Shown one piece after another: positions 1-8,003 of a DNA stretch of 22,502 nucleotides. The stretch spans positions 1-22,502 of the forward strand of contig CAZVFX010000116.1 of NCBI GenBank assembly GCA_964626565.1, written 5' to 3'. This DNA is from CAZVFX01 sp964626565. Its GTDB lineage: Bacteria; Myxococcota_A; UBA9042; CAIXZC01. Position numbers and translations under genes: made by a program. The notes below the pieces were generated by a model that searched no databases, was not told the origin of the DNA, and worked only from the letters and a program-made list of their open reading frames with translations. How positions within the stretch are numbered: the stretch's first letter is position 1; every line of letters starts with the position of its first letter.

Positions 1-1249
1 CATTCAGCAGCTCCATTGCGGAGTCATCGAGTTGCTCCTCGCAACTGACTTTCAATAACTTGAGGAAGGTCTGGACCTGGGCGAGGGGTGACTGGAGGTC
101 GTGGGATGCGGCCACTGCAAATTGTTCGAGGTCTGCGTTGGAGCGCCTGAGCTCGTCGAGAGCTTCGTGCAGTCTGCCCTCGGCTGCCTCCAATTTCGCG
201 ATGTTTGTCTGCAGGTGCGAATAAGCGCGCTCGTTAGCCAGCGCGAGGTTGACAATCCGCGCGATGTTTATTCCCTCCGCCAGGTAGCGTTGCAGGTACT
301 GGGGAAAGGCCACCCCCTCTACTTCTATCACCCCGGTCAATCTGTCCCCTTCGGCGAGGCGCAGCAAAAAGCCGGCTCCTGTCGGGGAAACGGAATACTC
401 TGTCCCCGCCTTGTCCGCGCGTGAAAGCAGCTCCCCGGCATCGGCCTGCCCTTCCCCCGACACAATCACCTCCGGAGTGCCGTCATCGTTGATCGTTACC
501 AGGGACGTTCTGGAGGGAGCGAAGAGTTGCGAAAACAGCGCCAACGCCTTCTCCGCTGCCCCCGTCTTCACGTTCAAACGCGCCAGTTGGCCGACAACAT
601 CCATGGCCATGGCCTGCTCGGACAAGAGCCTGGAGTTTTCGCGCGAATCCTTGCCCGCCTTCTCAACTCGCCATTCCAAAGCAAGGCGGGCAACTTGCGC
701 CCTCACCCCGTCCATGCCGACAGCGTAGGACTTGTGCGGTAAGCCGACATAGTCGGAAAACTCGGCCAGTTCTTCTGCCACACCTTCCCTGATTCCGGTA
801 TCCAGAAGGGTGACACACTGAGCACTCTCCCTGAACATGGTAAGCGCAGTTGCCTGGTCGAACCCCCAATCCCGGAGGGTCTCTCGCCAGCAAGACAACC
901 AACCGGGGGTTGCCAGATAAGCCCCACTGCCAACCAAAGACCCGGCAAAGGCACCGTTGACGACAAACTCCTGGCAATTATCAAATAGATGCGTGCGGCA
1001 CGAGCCGAGCGAGGGCGGCGCCTCACCGCTCTGGAGGCAACACGCACCACAGATCAATTCCAAGTGTTCCCATCCTCTCTTGCCACCCTTCAGCAGCAGA
1101 CCGCAAAGTTCACTCCAGGCCATTCGGGGACGGCCGCACATGGCGGGGAAGATTGCCACCTGGACCTCGGCCAGGCCTTCATCAGCGAGGGCCCTTCTCA
1201 GCTCAGGTTCGAAGTGATTGCACGTGGCGATGCACAATCCGGAAGGCAT
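1..1249 (-). CDS. Sensor histidine kinase with DUF1638-like N-terminus (3' end outside window)
   Basis: The reading frame is open from ATG 1249 to the window edge (416 codons seen). Residues 1-160 are rich in Cys (C6, C10, C67, C70, C71) and resemble DUF1638, a family often found beside corrinoid methyltransferases; I rate that match as moderate. A helical linker follows (about 176-210), then a GAF-like domain (about 215-335), a coiled coil, and a HisKA helix with the phospho-acceptor motif SHDLQSPL (His383). The ATP-binding domain must lie beyond position 1. There is no signal peptide or membrane helix, so it is probably a cytoplasmic sensor kinase. The start lies 4 nt after the stop of the upstream methyltransferase gene, so the two are probably translated together. 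The context suggests it senses the state of the corrinoid/methyl-transfer proteins encoded just upstream. That role is inference; the kinase assignment is firm. Confidence 0.85.
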   Translation of the reverse strand, partial: MPSGLCIATCNHFEPELRRALADEGLAEVQVAIFPAMCGRPRMAWSELCGLLLKGGKRGWEHLELICGACCLQSGEAPPSLGSCRTHLFDNCQEFVVNGAFAGSLVGSGAYLATPGWLSCWRETLRDWGFDQATALTMFRESAQCVTLLDTGIREGVAEELAEFSDYVGLPHKSYAVGMDGVRAQVARLALEWRVEKAGKDSRENSRLLSEQAMAMDVVGQLARLNVKTGAAEKALALFSQLFAPSRTSLVTINDDGTPEVIVSGEGQADAGELLSRADKAGTEYSVSPTGAGFLLRLAEGDRLTGVIEVEGVAFPQYLQRYLAEGINIARIVNLALANERAYSHLQTNIAKLEAAEGRLHEALDELRRSNADLEQFAVAASHDLQSPLAQVQTFLKLLKVSCEEQLDDSAMELLN

Positions 1250-1253
1250 GGCA

Positions 1254-2300
1254 TCAGTCCCAGGATAAGGGGTAACTGCCCCACCGCCGCACAGCATTGG
1301 CGATGGCGTGGAGTACCTCGTCCTTGACCTGCCAGGGAATCTCGCCATGGTTGTCGGCCAGGATGAACCCTCCGCCGGTGCCCGCGCCTGCAATGGCTTC
1401 CCGCACCCGCATTTCCGCGTCGTCGGGGCACCAGCGGGCCATCTCAATGCCGTTGAGATTGCCCACTACTGCGAGGCGGCCCTGGCAAAGGTCCTTGGTC
1501 TCACCCAAATCCTCCAGCACGCTGGCACTGACAGCCAGGGTGCCGGTGGCCGCCACGTCATCTATGATGGGCAGACAGCGGCCTGAAGCAAAGTGAGTAG
1601 CGGTGGCTCCGCTAATTTGCGGGATGGTGCGTTTGGCGACCTCGTGTCCCGTCTCAAGGTAGAGTTCCCGGGGCACGCTGGAAGGGGAAGAAACCGGGTC
1701 GAGGTAGACCACCGCAGTTGCTCCGGCCTCGAGCTGAGCGTTGGCCCAGGCGACACAGAACTTCTCGTTCACCTCCATGAGGCGGTCGCACGTTGCCCGT
1801 TCCCCGTAAAGCAGTTCGATGTAACTTCCGAATCCCATCTGCATCACCGGCAGAGAAAAGGGCGACACCACGACCCCCATTACCGGGACCTCGTCTCCGG
1901 CCGCGGCCTTAAGGCCCCGGATCGTCTCCAGCACTCTCTGCAGACAGTCGGAGTTGTCTATGTCGGGAGGTTCCAGATCGGCAATCTGTTTGGGATCGGT
2001 GATAAAGGGCCGGCCGGAATTGGGAGGACCGTTATCAACGAAGATGACCTCCCCGCCAAAGGCTTCCACCTCTACCGGTGCGTACATGAAGCCAACCAGG
2101 CAGTCGTGGCCGTATTTCTCCCTGAGCCTAAGCTGCCCTTGAACAACAAAGTCTGGACTGGAATAGTACTCCTTGATGGAAACGCCCAGTTCCTTGGCCC
2201 CGTGCATGGTGAGCAGGAGAAAATAGGGCACCCGGTCCGGCTCCTGGTGGCTGAGCGCGGCCAGAACTCGCTGCATGGAGGTCATGGTTTCAGCTCCCAT
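1254..2300 (-). CDS. URO-D/MtaA-family corrinoid methyltransferase-like protein
   Basis: This 348-residue protein has the uroporphyrinogen decarboxylase fold family pattern used by MtaA/CmuA/MtbA methyltransferases, which move methyl groups between a corrinoid protein and a thiol or other acceptor. Supporting segments are the N-terminal QRVLAALSHQEPDRVPYF, the central VVSPFSLPVMQMGF, and GNLNGIEMARW near the C-terminus. The start at 2300 is chosen because GGAGGTG sits 4-5 nt upstream; it overlaps the corrinoid-protein gene by 11 nt, and the alternative ATG at 2285 has no such site. The zinc motif His-x-Cys plus a later Cys, known in MtaA-type enzymes, is not intact: H236 is followed by F-A-S, and the later site reads LADNHGEIP (D316-N317-H318). 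It is therefore a divergent member, and either the metal site or the acceptor differs. The substrate is unknown. Confidence 0.85.
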   Translation of the reverse strand: MGAETMTSMQRVLAALSHQEPDRVPYFLLLTMHGAKELGVSIKEYYSSPDFVVQGQLRLREKYGHDCLVGFMYAPVEVEAFGGEVIFVDNGPPNSGRPFITDPKQIADLEPPDIDNSDCLQRVLETIRGLKAAAGDEVPVMGVVVSPFSLPVMQMGFGSYIELLYGERATCDRLMEVNEKFCVAWANAQLEAGATAVVYLDPVSSPSSVPRELYLETGHEVAKRTIPQISGATATHFASGRCLPIIDDVAATGTLAVSASVLEDLGETKDLCQGRLAVVGNLNGIEMARWCPDDAEMRVREAIAGAGTGGGFILADNHGEIPWQVKDEVLHAIANAVRRWGSYPLSWD

Positions 2301-2946
2301 GGCGCACCTCCAGGAGACGGGTGACAATGGACACCGCGTCCGCAGCGCTGCGCCCCATCGCGTCGGCCCCAACCTGCTGCCACAGTTGCGTATCAAAAAG
2401 GAACGGGGCGCCCCCCACCACCAACGCAGGGGGGTTGGGCAGAGTGCGAATGCCTTCGCTTATCTCCTTCACTTTCAACGCAGAAGGAAACATGAGAGTA
2501 GATATCAGCAGCACAGCCACCTCATCAGCCTGTACACGTTCCACGACTTCGCTTGGTTCGAGGCCACCCCCGTAGTCCAGAACGTCGAAACCGCTCGCTC
2601 TCAACACAGAATAGACGATGCGCTTTCCCAGCAGGTGGTGGTCCAACAGCACCCCCAGCGCGATGGGCGGATGCTTGCGCTTCTCCTCCTCGGGCACCGT
2701 GAGGACCCGGTCAACCAGGTCTTCACAAATTCGACCTGCCATATAGACCTGAGCCAGAGAGATCTCCCCTCGCTCCCATTCTTCCCCGATTCCCGCTAAG
2801 ACAGGCACCACTACGGAGTCGATGGTGGCGACCGAATTGGTCTCTCCCTTTCCCTCCATGAGAATCTGCTCTGCCGTCACCCTGTCAACCGCAAGTAGAG
2901 CCTTCCTAAATTCCTGTCTAGGATGTGTCGTCATAACCATTGCCAT
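2290..2946 (-). CDS. Corrinoid (B12-binding) protein, MtaC/MtbC-like
   Basis: This 218-residue protein has the two-part layout of methyltransferase corrinoid proteins. A helical cap domain (about 10-90) precedes a Rossmann-like B12-binding domain (about 95-215). The B12 signature is visible as D102-x-H104-x-x-G107 (LLDHHLLGKR), S149-x-L151 (ISTLMF) and GG at 178-179. His104 is the expected lower axial cobalt ligand by family knowledge. It is the first gene of the operon and probably carries the methyl group handled by the next gene product. ATG codons at 2946, 2940 and 2934 are all possible starts and none has a good ribosome binding site. The predicted transcription start would lie only about 8 nt upstream of 2946, so a leaderless-like message is possible. 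No companion substrate:corrinoid methyltransferase (MtaB/MttB type) is in the window. Confidence 0.9.
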   Translation of the reverse strand: MAMVMTTHPRQEFRKALLAVDRVTAEQILMEGKGETNSVATIDSVVVPVLAGIGEEWERGEISLAQVYMAGRICEDLVDRVLTVPEEEKRKHPPIALGVLLDHHLLGKRIVYSVLRASGFDVLDYGGGLEPSEVVERVQADEVAVLLISTLMFPSALKVKEISEGIRTLPNPPALVVGGAPFLFDTQLWQQVGADAMGRSAADAVSIVTRLLEVRHGS

Positions 2947-2961
2947 GCCCCCGAGTGAACC

Positions 2962-2991
2962 AGTTTAAGTCGTCAGAGCAGGCCCTGTCAA
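2962..2991 (-). promoter_or_regulatory. Predicted sigma70-type promoter of the corrinoid operon
   Basis: On the minus strand TTGACA (2991-2986) is separated by 18 nt from TAAACT (2967-2962). The -35 is a perfect consensus; the -10 matches 4 of 6. It lies directly upstream of the corrinoid-protein start at 2946. No B12-box-like leader is evident, and the leader would be too short to hold a cobalamin riboswitch. Confidence 0.5.
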
Positions 2992-3122
2992 GAGGCGTGT
3001 GTCTGAAAAAGCCACGGCTATCTCCTTGTGCTCCCGAGGAACCATGGCGGGCGTGCCCACCAGTTGTGTCGAGCCTCTTGTTACTCTCCGTAAACAAACG
3101 TCCGGCCCGTGCAGCGCAAAGC

Positions 3123-3132
3123 CCTTGCAAGG
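3123..3132. repeat. 10-bp perfect palindrome in the divergent intergenic region
   Basis: CCTTGCAAGG is a perfect palindrome about 64 nt upstream of the YqhA-family gene, within the 249-bp gap (2947-3195) between divergent transcripts. It could be an operator, but a 10-bp palindrome can occur by chance. I see no coding sequence in the rest of this gap. Confidence 0.2.
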
Positions 3133-3195
3133 CGCCCCCGCATAAGATAGTGGATTAAGAGCACGGGAAGCCCTTATCAACTGTGAGGTGAATCG

Positions 3196-3729
3196 GTGAC
3201 CGAACCAGTAGAAGACACCACCAAAGATAGATTCGAGACATTCCTTGATCGCCATTTCGAACAACCTTTTTTCAAGATGCGCTACTTTGCGTTGCTGGCG
3301 GTGATATTCTCCCTAGTCGGCTCTCTCTTCATGATGTTCGTCGGGGCGTACGATGTTGTAGCTTGCATCTGGACCTACCTGACCGCACACGACGCAATCG
3401 AGTTGGAATTGGGGCTCGTAAAATCCCTCGACGTCTTCCTCTTCGCTCTGGTCATGATGATATTCTCCATGGGACTCTACGACCTGTTCATCAGTAAGCT
3501 CGAACCCGCCCATGTATCAGGGGCCAGACCGAACTGGATACGGTTCAAGAACATCGACCAGTTGAAGACTACGCTTACAAAAGTAATCGTCATCATCCTG
3601 ATCATCACCTTCTTCGAATTGATCATGAAGCACGCCTCCTCCTTCACCCATTTCTACGAGTTCCTGGTGATCCCCCTGGGCGTCCTGCTCATCGCCACCG
3701 CCCTTCGCCTCTTCCACGGCGCCGAATAA
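3196..3729 (+). CDS. YqhA/UPF0114 family inner-membrane protein
   Basis: This 177-residue protein has four hydrophobic segments (about 28-52, 72-98, 125-147 and 151-171). It carries the family's conserved stretches, SLDVFLFALVMMIFSMGLYD and, after the loop, RPNWIRFKNIDQLK. The length and layout match UPF0114/YqhA proteins, which are conserved inner-membrane proteins of unknown biochemical function. The start is GTG 3196, with GAGGTG 5 nt upstream. It is transcribed away from the corrinoid operon and appears to be a single-gene unit. The 262 bases from 3730 to 3991 hold no convincing gene; they contain the promoter of the next small gene. Confidence 0.85.
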   Translation: MTEPVEDTTKDRFETFLDRHFEQPFFKMRYFALLAVIFSLVGSLFMMFVGAYDVVACIWTYLTAHDAIELELGLVKSLDVFLFALVMMIFSMGLYDLFISKLEPAHVSGARPNWIRFKNIDQLKTTLTKVIVIILIITFFELIMKHASSFTHFYEFLVIPLGVLLIATALRLFHGAE

Positions 3730-3901
3730 CACTTGTCTCGACGAGCCGCCTTGCATTAATGACGCGCTTATGCCGCGCTCTACAGCAGGGACAGACCTCC
3801 GCGTCATCGCCAGTCCCGGCACGCCCACCTGCCCCTCGCTGTTTGCTGTCAGCATGTGCGTTTTTGCGCAACCCATACTCGACGTGACGCCAGCTATTTT
3901 C

Positions 3902-3929
3902 TTGACAAGTCTGCCGCGCGTCATACAAT
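3902..3929 (+). promoter_or_regulatory. Near-consensus sigma70-type promoter of a small gene
   Basis: TTGACA (3902-3907) and TACAAT (3924-3929) are spaced by 16 nt. This is the best match to a housekeeping promoter in the window. The expected transcription start, near 3936, leaves a leader of about 55 nt before the ATG at 3992, which is preceded by AAGGAGGT. Confidence 0.65.
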
Positions 3930-3991
3930 GGCCCATGGTTCAACGGAGAACCGCAAGCGGAACATATGTAAAGTGTTCGAAGGAGGTACTC

Positions 3992-4177
3992 ATGGTTTCT
4001 CTAGGAAGATGGATGGGCGGGATGTTTGCATCGCCTGCGTGCCTGGCTATTGCCATGCTCGGTCGCGCATGCAGCAGGTATGGCGAGGTGGATGAGTGGG
4101 AGGAGGGCATCGAGGTCCCTGATGATGAAGACGTAGAAGAACAACCCCCGTTCCAGATGGCCGGCAACTGGAACTAG
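3992..4177 (+). CDS. Small protein of unknown function with acidic C-terminal half
   Basis: This 61-residue frame was found through its strong signals: a promoter at 3902-3929 and AAGGAGGT (3980-3987) four bases before the ATG. The protein has two halves. Residues 1-28 are hydrophobic with a few Arg and could be a signal peptide (MVSLGRWMGGMFASPACLAI, then a Cys after LGRA). Residues 31-51 are strongly acidic, with 12 Asp/Glu in 21 residues. The end is PFQMAGNWN. The Cys context is not a canonical lipobox, so lipoprotein status is uncertain. I recognise no family. A longer in-frame extension upstream exists, but it would have to begin before the promoter. The strong expression signals argue for a real, perhaps abundant, exported or membrane-associated small protein. 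Confidence 0.6.
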   Translation: MVSLGRWMGGMFASPACLAIAMLGRACSRYGEVDEWEEGIEVPDDEDVEEQPPFQMAGNWN

Positions 4178-4181
4178 TCAA

Positions 4182-4221
4182 CACCAATTCTCAACTACCA
4201 ATTTTCAATTCTCAATTCTTG
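4182..4221. repeat. AT-rich imperfect tandem repeat (CAATTCTCAA-like units)
   Basis: Just after the small gene the sequence repeats variants of CAATT(C/T)TCAA several times: CCAATTCTCAAC, CCAATTTTCAATTCTCAATTC. Its base composition is far more AT-rich than the surroundings. It lies between two convergent genes (ends at 4177 and 4262). It has no hairpin shape of an intrinsic terminator, so I call it a simple repeat of unknown role. Confidence 0.5.
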
Positions 4222-4261
4222 ACCCACAAAGATCAAACACTGCACCGCAACGGCAAAGGCC

Positions 4262-7200
4262 CTACAGCCCCGCCCCCTTGATCTGCTCGCAGTTGAGAGC
4301 AGGCTTCGACGTGGGGTTTCGATAGGGGGACCCGCAAAGTCCCAACGGCGCAGCCAGGTATCTCCAGAAGAAGCCGGAGCCGCCGGGGTTGAACGGATAC
4401 ACTCCGTCAGGCGTATCCGCGTCAAACACGTGGTAGGTGGGCATATTACCTTCGGCCAGGTAGCTGGCGTGGGCGTCTGAAATGCGGTCGTGGAGGAAGC
4501 GCACTTCACGCCAGGTGAGCGGGACTCCCACCGATGCGGCCATGACAACCAGCTCGGCCAGGTCTTCGTTGCCCGGATTCTCCGGCGGAGTTCCGGCCTC
4601 ATGTGCGTCGAAGATCTTGTCCAGCCGCCAGGCGAGGCCTGACACCATTTCGTTGCCCAACTCGTGGTAGCCGCGACCGAAAGCGAGAGCCGCAGCGGCT
4701 TCGTGAAAGCTGCGCTGGATCTGGTGAAAGGCGTTCTTCAGCCCCCACTCCTCACCGAAGTATCCAACCCCGTTTCCGCACTCCAATGACCCGGGGTCGC
4801 CGTGACCAAACAGACGCACCGCCAGCATCCCTTTGCACTCCATGTCGATGTTGGGCACATCAACAAAGACCGCGAGGTCCCCCTCGGGAAAGAACTCCTT
4901 CCACTCCTTGTCCACAGTTGCGATGTGCCAGTCGTCCGCTTCCACCCGCCGGCACCACTCTCCGTATGCCTGCTCCAGGTACTCAAGATCAGCAGCCATG
5001 CCCTGGTCCGGCTGAGTAGTGCATGAAGGCAAAAAGGCGAGCGCCAGCAGCATGTGACCCACATCATCCTTGGAGCGCTTGTTCTTGACCCAGATATCGC
5101 CCCAATGGGGGTTATCGGGGTTGTGCACGTAGTACGAGGGCGGGTCGTCCCATTTCTCGAATCCGTCTTCCCCCGGGCGGTTGAGGCTGTAGTCGATGTA
5201 GTACTCGATTCCGCCCTCGACGGAGGTGACCGATTCGGGATAGTGTGCTCGAGCCAGCAGCACCTCCTGCTCGGGCATGCTATCCCGTTCCATGGCCATG
5301 GCCCATGAGTTAAAACCTCGCACCATTTCCTGGACCAGCGGCACCTTGTTGCCCCAGATGTTCTGCGCGAAACACGCGCCGGACAACAGGGGGCCGGTGC
5401 GCATGCCGTTATTGTCCGCCCCGTCACTGCCATGCAGATAGGTCACCTTCCCATCTTCTTTCTGCACCTTCACCCCGCTCCACCAGGTGCCGTACCAGTA
5501 CCTGCCTTGCGGGTCCGATTCCGGCCAACCGTGCAGCCGCTCCGCCGTGACCTCGAAATAGCGGGTGCCCTGCAGCAGTTCGATGTATTTCTCGGTCATT
5601 TCGGCAACCTCAGCGTCCGAAAGCGGCTCCCCCTTTTCGGGCCGCGTAAAAGGCTCCGGCACTTCGACCAGGTCAGCAGCACTGTCCTGCAGTACTGTTT
5701 CCGGTACCAGTTCGACCGAAGGTAGATCCTGCTCCACATCAACCGTAACCTCGACCGTCAAGTCCTTTGCCGCAGCCAGGTCCTCAGCAGACCCCGATCC
5801 CTTGCCGCCACATGCGGCCGCTGCAAGCAGTAACAGGGGGAGCAGGTAAGCTCTGCGCATAACCAGGGGAAGAAGCAGCATCAGTGCAAGCAGGAGGATT
5901 ATGAAGTCCGGCCGCGCCGGAAGCCTTCCGCTGGAGCAGCCGCCACCTGAGCCTGAGCCGCCCGAGGTGGACAGTTCGTCGCCTGCCTCCGGTTTCGAAT
6001 CACCGGAGGTGCCGTCGTTCCCCGGGAGCAGTTCCCCTTGAGCCGTCTCTTCCTCTTGTTCTTCTACTTCTGCGTCCTGGAACTTAGTGGAATCAGCGGT
6101 CACAATATCGGGGAACCCCTCCTCAACAATCGGTCCCGCCTGGCATTCGAGGGTCCAGCCATCCCCGGCGCACACCCACTGGCCGGTTTCGCCGTTCCGG
6201 TCGGTGCAAGACGCGCCTGTGTCGGGCAGGTCGGGGCCGCACACACCGCACTGGTTGAAACCGGGGTCGTCACAGCTCTTGTCCAAGCCCGAGTTGCTGC
6301 AAACGAACTTGCCGCAGTCACCGCACGGCTCTCCCAGCCCTTCCACATCGGGCCCGCACGCCCCGCAATTATTGTCGGGGCATTCGGCACTGACCAGCAC
6401 CTTGAACCACACCTGGTCCTGGGGCGGGCCGAACCAGGTAACGCCTTCCTGGACCAAACCCCAGTGCTGGATGAACTCGGTGGGCTCGGTAACTTCCGGG
6501 GCGCGCAGAGTAAATGAAAAAGTACCAATCTGACCGGGAGGGGCAGGCGCGTCTACCGCGGCGGCACGATTGGGGCCCAGCCAGGTGTCGGGGTCATAGA
6601 AGGGGCTCTCGCCATCCTGTGGCTCAGTGGTGCCGAGTCGCGTGAGCTCGGGGTCCCAAGCCATGCCGCCGATGTTCTTGTATTGCAAGTGGACGGCTAT
6701 CACTTCCCCGGGCTCCATGAAATGAGGGTAGGACTGCCCCATAAAGGCAGCGTCCCAACCCTCCCCGGTGCCGCCATAAGCTTTGCTTATCCAGTAGGCC
6801 TGGTTGTTGTCCAACTCTGCTACGGTCTGCTTAGGACTCCAGTCATCATTGTAGACCGAAAATGCGTTGGAGGTCTGATTCCGTGTGGTTACGATTTCCC
6901 ACCCGAACTTGTTGCCCTTGTCGAGGGTGTGCTGGAGCACACTGCCGATGTCCGCGGCCATGAAGTCGTTGCCGTTGATGGTCATGTGCTCGGTAACAGC
7001 CCACCCCTTCTCCCCCTGCAACGAATTTGCCCGGTCGTAGGTCAAGTTAAACGGGTCGTTGCTGCCGGGAAGCCAGTGCCAGTTGCACTGCAGGATGTCC
7101 ACCCCCTGGAGTTGGCCGAGGAAGATGAGGGAATCGCCGTTGCGATTTTCCATCTCTCCGCCACCGGTTTCAAGGTAGTCCACAGCGATGAGCGCATCCG

Positions 7201-8002
7201 GCCCGGCGACTTCGCGGATCGCGGCCGCGTCGTCCATGATCCACGCGGCCAGCGCCTTGGCCCTGAACTCCTGCCAGCGGGGGTGGTTGGCTGGGGGCCA
7301 GGGGCAGGAAGCGATGCCCTCCTGTGCGCAGAACTGCTCCCAGGCGGTCTTGGCCGCGGGGGAGAAATCCAGCTCCTGATTGCCGATGTACTGGGGCTCA
7401 ACCGTGGTTTCAAAATAGAGAATCTTGGAAGTGTCCACCCCCTCCAACACATTCTTGATGAAGGTGCGGCTGGCGTCCAAGTAAGCAGGATGAAAGATCG
7501 ACGGGATTTTCTTCCCTGTACCGTACTCACCGTCGAATGCCAACTCACCGTCCGAATTCACCGCCTGGGCGCCGGGATGGGCGTCGAAAAACGCGGGAGC
7601 CACTCCGCCGCCGCCTACGTTGTAGGTTTCAAACGAGAGGTCGCAGTAGATTCCGATATCCGCGATGTGGTTTATGAGGCTGTTCAACTTGTCCAGCGAG
7701 TTGTCCAACTGCCCGTCACAGTTGGTGTCGAAGTGGTCCCAGTAGAGGTTGATCTTTACGTTGTTGTATCCCTTTGTCTTAAGCACATCCACGGTGCCCT
7801 TCAGGTCTTCAACCGCAAAATTGGCGAGGGGACAACCGGTCTTGAGGAAAGTCCATTGGCCGTCAATGAGCAGTTTCCCGTCCTCAATCTCACCTGTAGC
7901 CGTGGCCGGTTGTGGAGCCAGCAGACAAACCGCCATAAGCAGAAGAAAGAGGCGTTTCGAGGGACAAACAGACAAGGCTGGGGGAAAGGTTCCGATTGGC
8001 AT
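4262..8002 (-). CDS. Secreted glycosidase-like protein with sorting tail fused in frame to a lipoprotein
   Basis: One uninterrupted 1246-residue frame. The start at 8002 has GGAG six nt upstream and follows the previous stop by 1 nt; ATG 8014 lacks a site. Part A has a signal peptide (1-36), then a TIM-barrel-like region resembling clan GH-A/GH42 glycosidases (45-405) with candidate acid/base Glu202 (FETTVEPQY) and nucleophile Glu338 (AVTEHM). It continues with an NBR1-type Ig-like domain (about 418-537), a Cys-rich segment with CGxCGPD motifs (540-622), an acidic linker, and a MYXO-CTERM-like tail: G-rich, Cys689, hydrophobic 700-714, then RR. Part B begins at the same M715-R-R with a full lipoprotein signal (hydrophobic 719-730, Cys731-GG), then about 515 residues of no recognised family. 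There is no stop between the parts and no ribosome binding site before M715. It is probably a polyprotein cut at both signals; a lost stop codon is the alternative. Confidence 0.8.
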   Translation of the reverse strand: MPIGTFPPALSVCPSKRLFLLLMAVCLLAPQPATATGEIEDGKLLIDGQWTFLKTGCPLANFAVEDLKGTVDVLKTKGYNNVKINLYWDHFDTNCDGQLDNSLDKLNSLINHIADIGIYCDLSFETYNVGGGGVAPAFFDAHPGAQAVNSDGELAFDGEYGTGKKIPSIFHPAYLDASRTFIKNVLEGVDTSKILYFETTVEPQYIGNQELDFSPAAKTAWEQFCAQEGIASCPWPPANHPRWQEFRAKALAAWIMDDAAAIREVAGPDALIAVDYLETGGGEMENRNGDSLIFLGQLQGVDILQCNWHWLPGSNDPFNLTYDRANSLQGEKGWAVTEHMTINGNDFMAADIGSVLQHTLDKGNKFGWEIVTTRNQTSNAFSVYNDDWSPKQTVAELDNNQAYWISKAYGGTGEGWDAAFMGQSYPHFMEPGEVIAVHLQYKNIGGMAWDPELTRLGTTEPQDGESPFYDPDTWLGPNRAAAVDAPAPPGQIGTFSFTLRAPEVTEPTEFIQHWGLVQEGVTWFGPPQDQVWFKVLVSAECPDNNCGACGPDVEGLGEPCGDCGKFVCSNSGLDKSCDDPGFNQCGVCGPDLPDTGASCTDRNGETGQWVCAGDGWTLECQAGPIVEEGFPDIVTADSTKFQDAEVEEQEEETAQGELLPGNDGTSGDSKPEAGDELSTSGGSGSGGGCSSGRLPARPDFIILLLALMLLLPLVMRRAYLLPLLLLAAAACGGKGSGSAEDLAAAKDLTVEVTVDVEQDLPSVELVPETVLQDSAADLVEVPEPFTRPEKGEPLSDAEVAEMTEKYIELLQGTRYFEVTAERLHGWPESDPQGRYWYGTWWSGVKVQKEDGKVTYLHGSDGADNNGMRTGPLLSGACFAQNIWGNKVPLVQEMVRGFNSWAMAMERDSMPEQEVLLARAHYPESVTSVEGGIEYYIDYSLNRPGEDGFEKWDDPPSYYVHNPDNPHWGDIWVKNKRSKDDVGHMLLALAFLPSCTTQPDQGMAADLEYLEQAYGEWCRRVEADDWHIATVDKEWKEFFPEGDLAVFVDVPNIDMECKGMLAVRLFGHGDPGSLECGNGVGYFGEEWGLKNAFHQIQRSFHEAAAALAFGRGYHELGNEMVSGLAWRLDKIFDAHEAGTPPENPGNEDLAELVVMAASVGVPLTWREVRFLHDRISDAHASYLAEGNMPTYHVFDADTPDGVYPFNPGGSGFFWRYLAAPLGLCGSPYRNPTSKPALNCEQIKGAGL

Positions 8003-8003
8003 G

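Noticed and set aside
2947..3195. Cobalamin riboswitch ahead of the corrinoid operon
   Set aside because: No B12-box-like element seen, and the predicted promoter leaves only about 8 nt of leader.
5850..5870. Assembly frameshift as the cause of the two-part surface protein
   Set aside because: Both the sorting tail and the lipoprotein signal read correctly in the same frame and share the M-R-R codons; an indel would break one of them. A lost stop by substitution remains possible and is stated.
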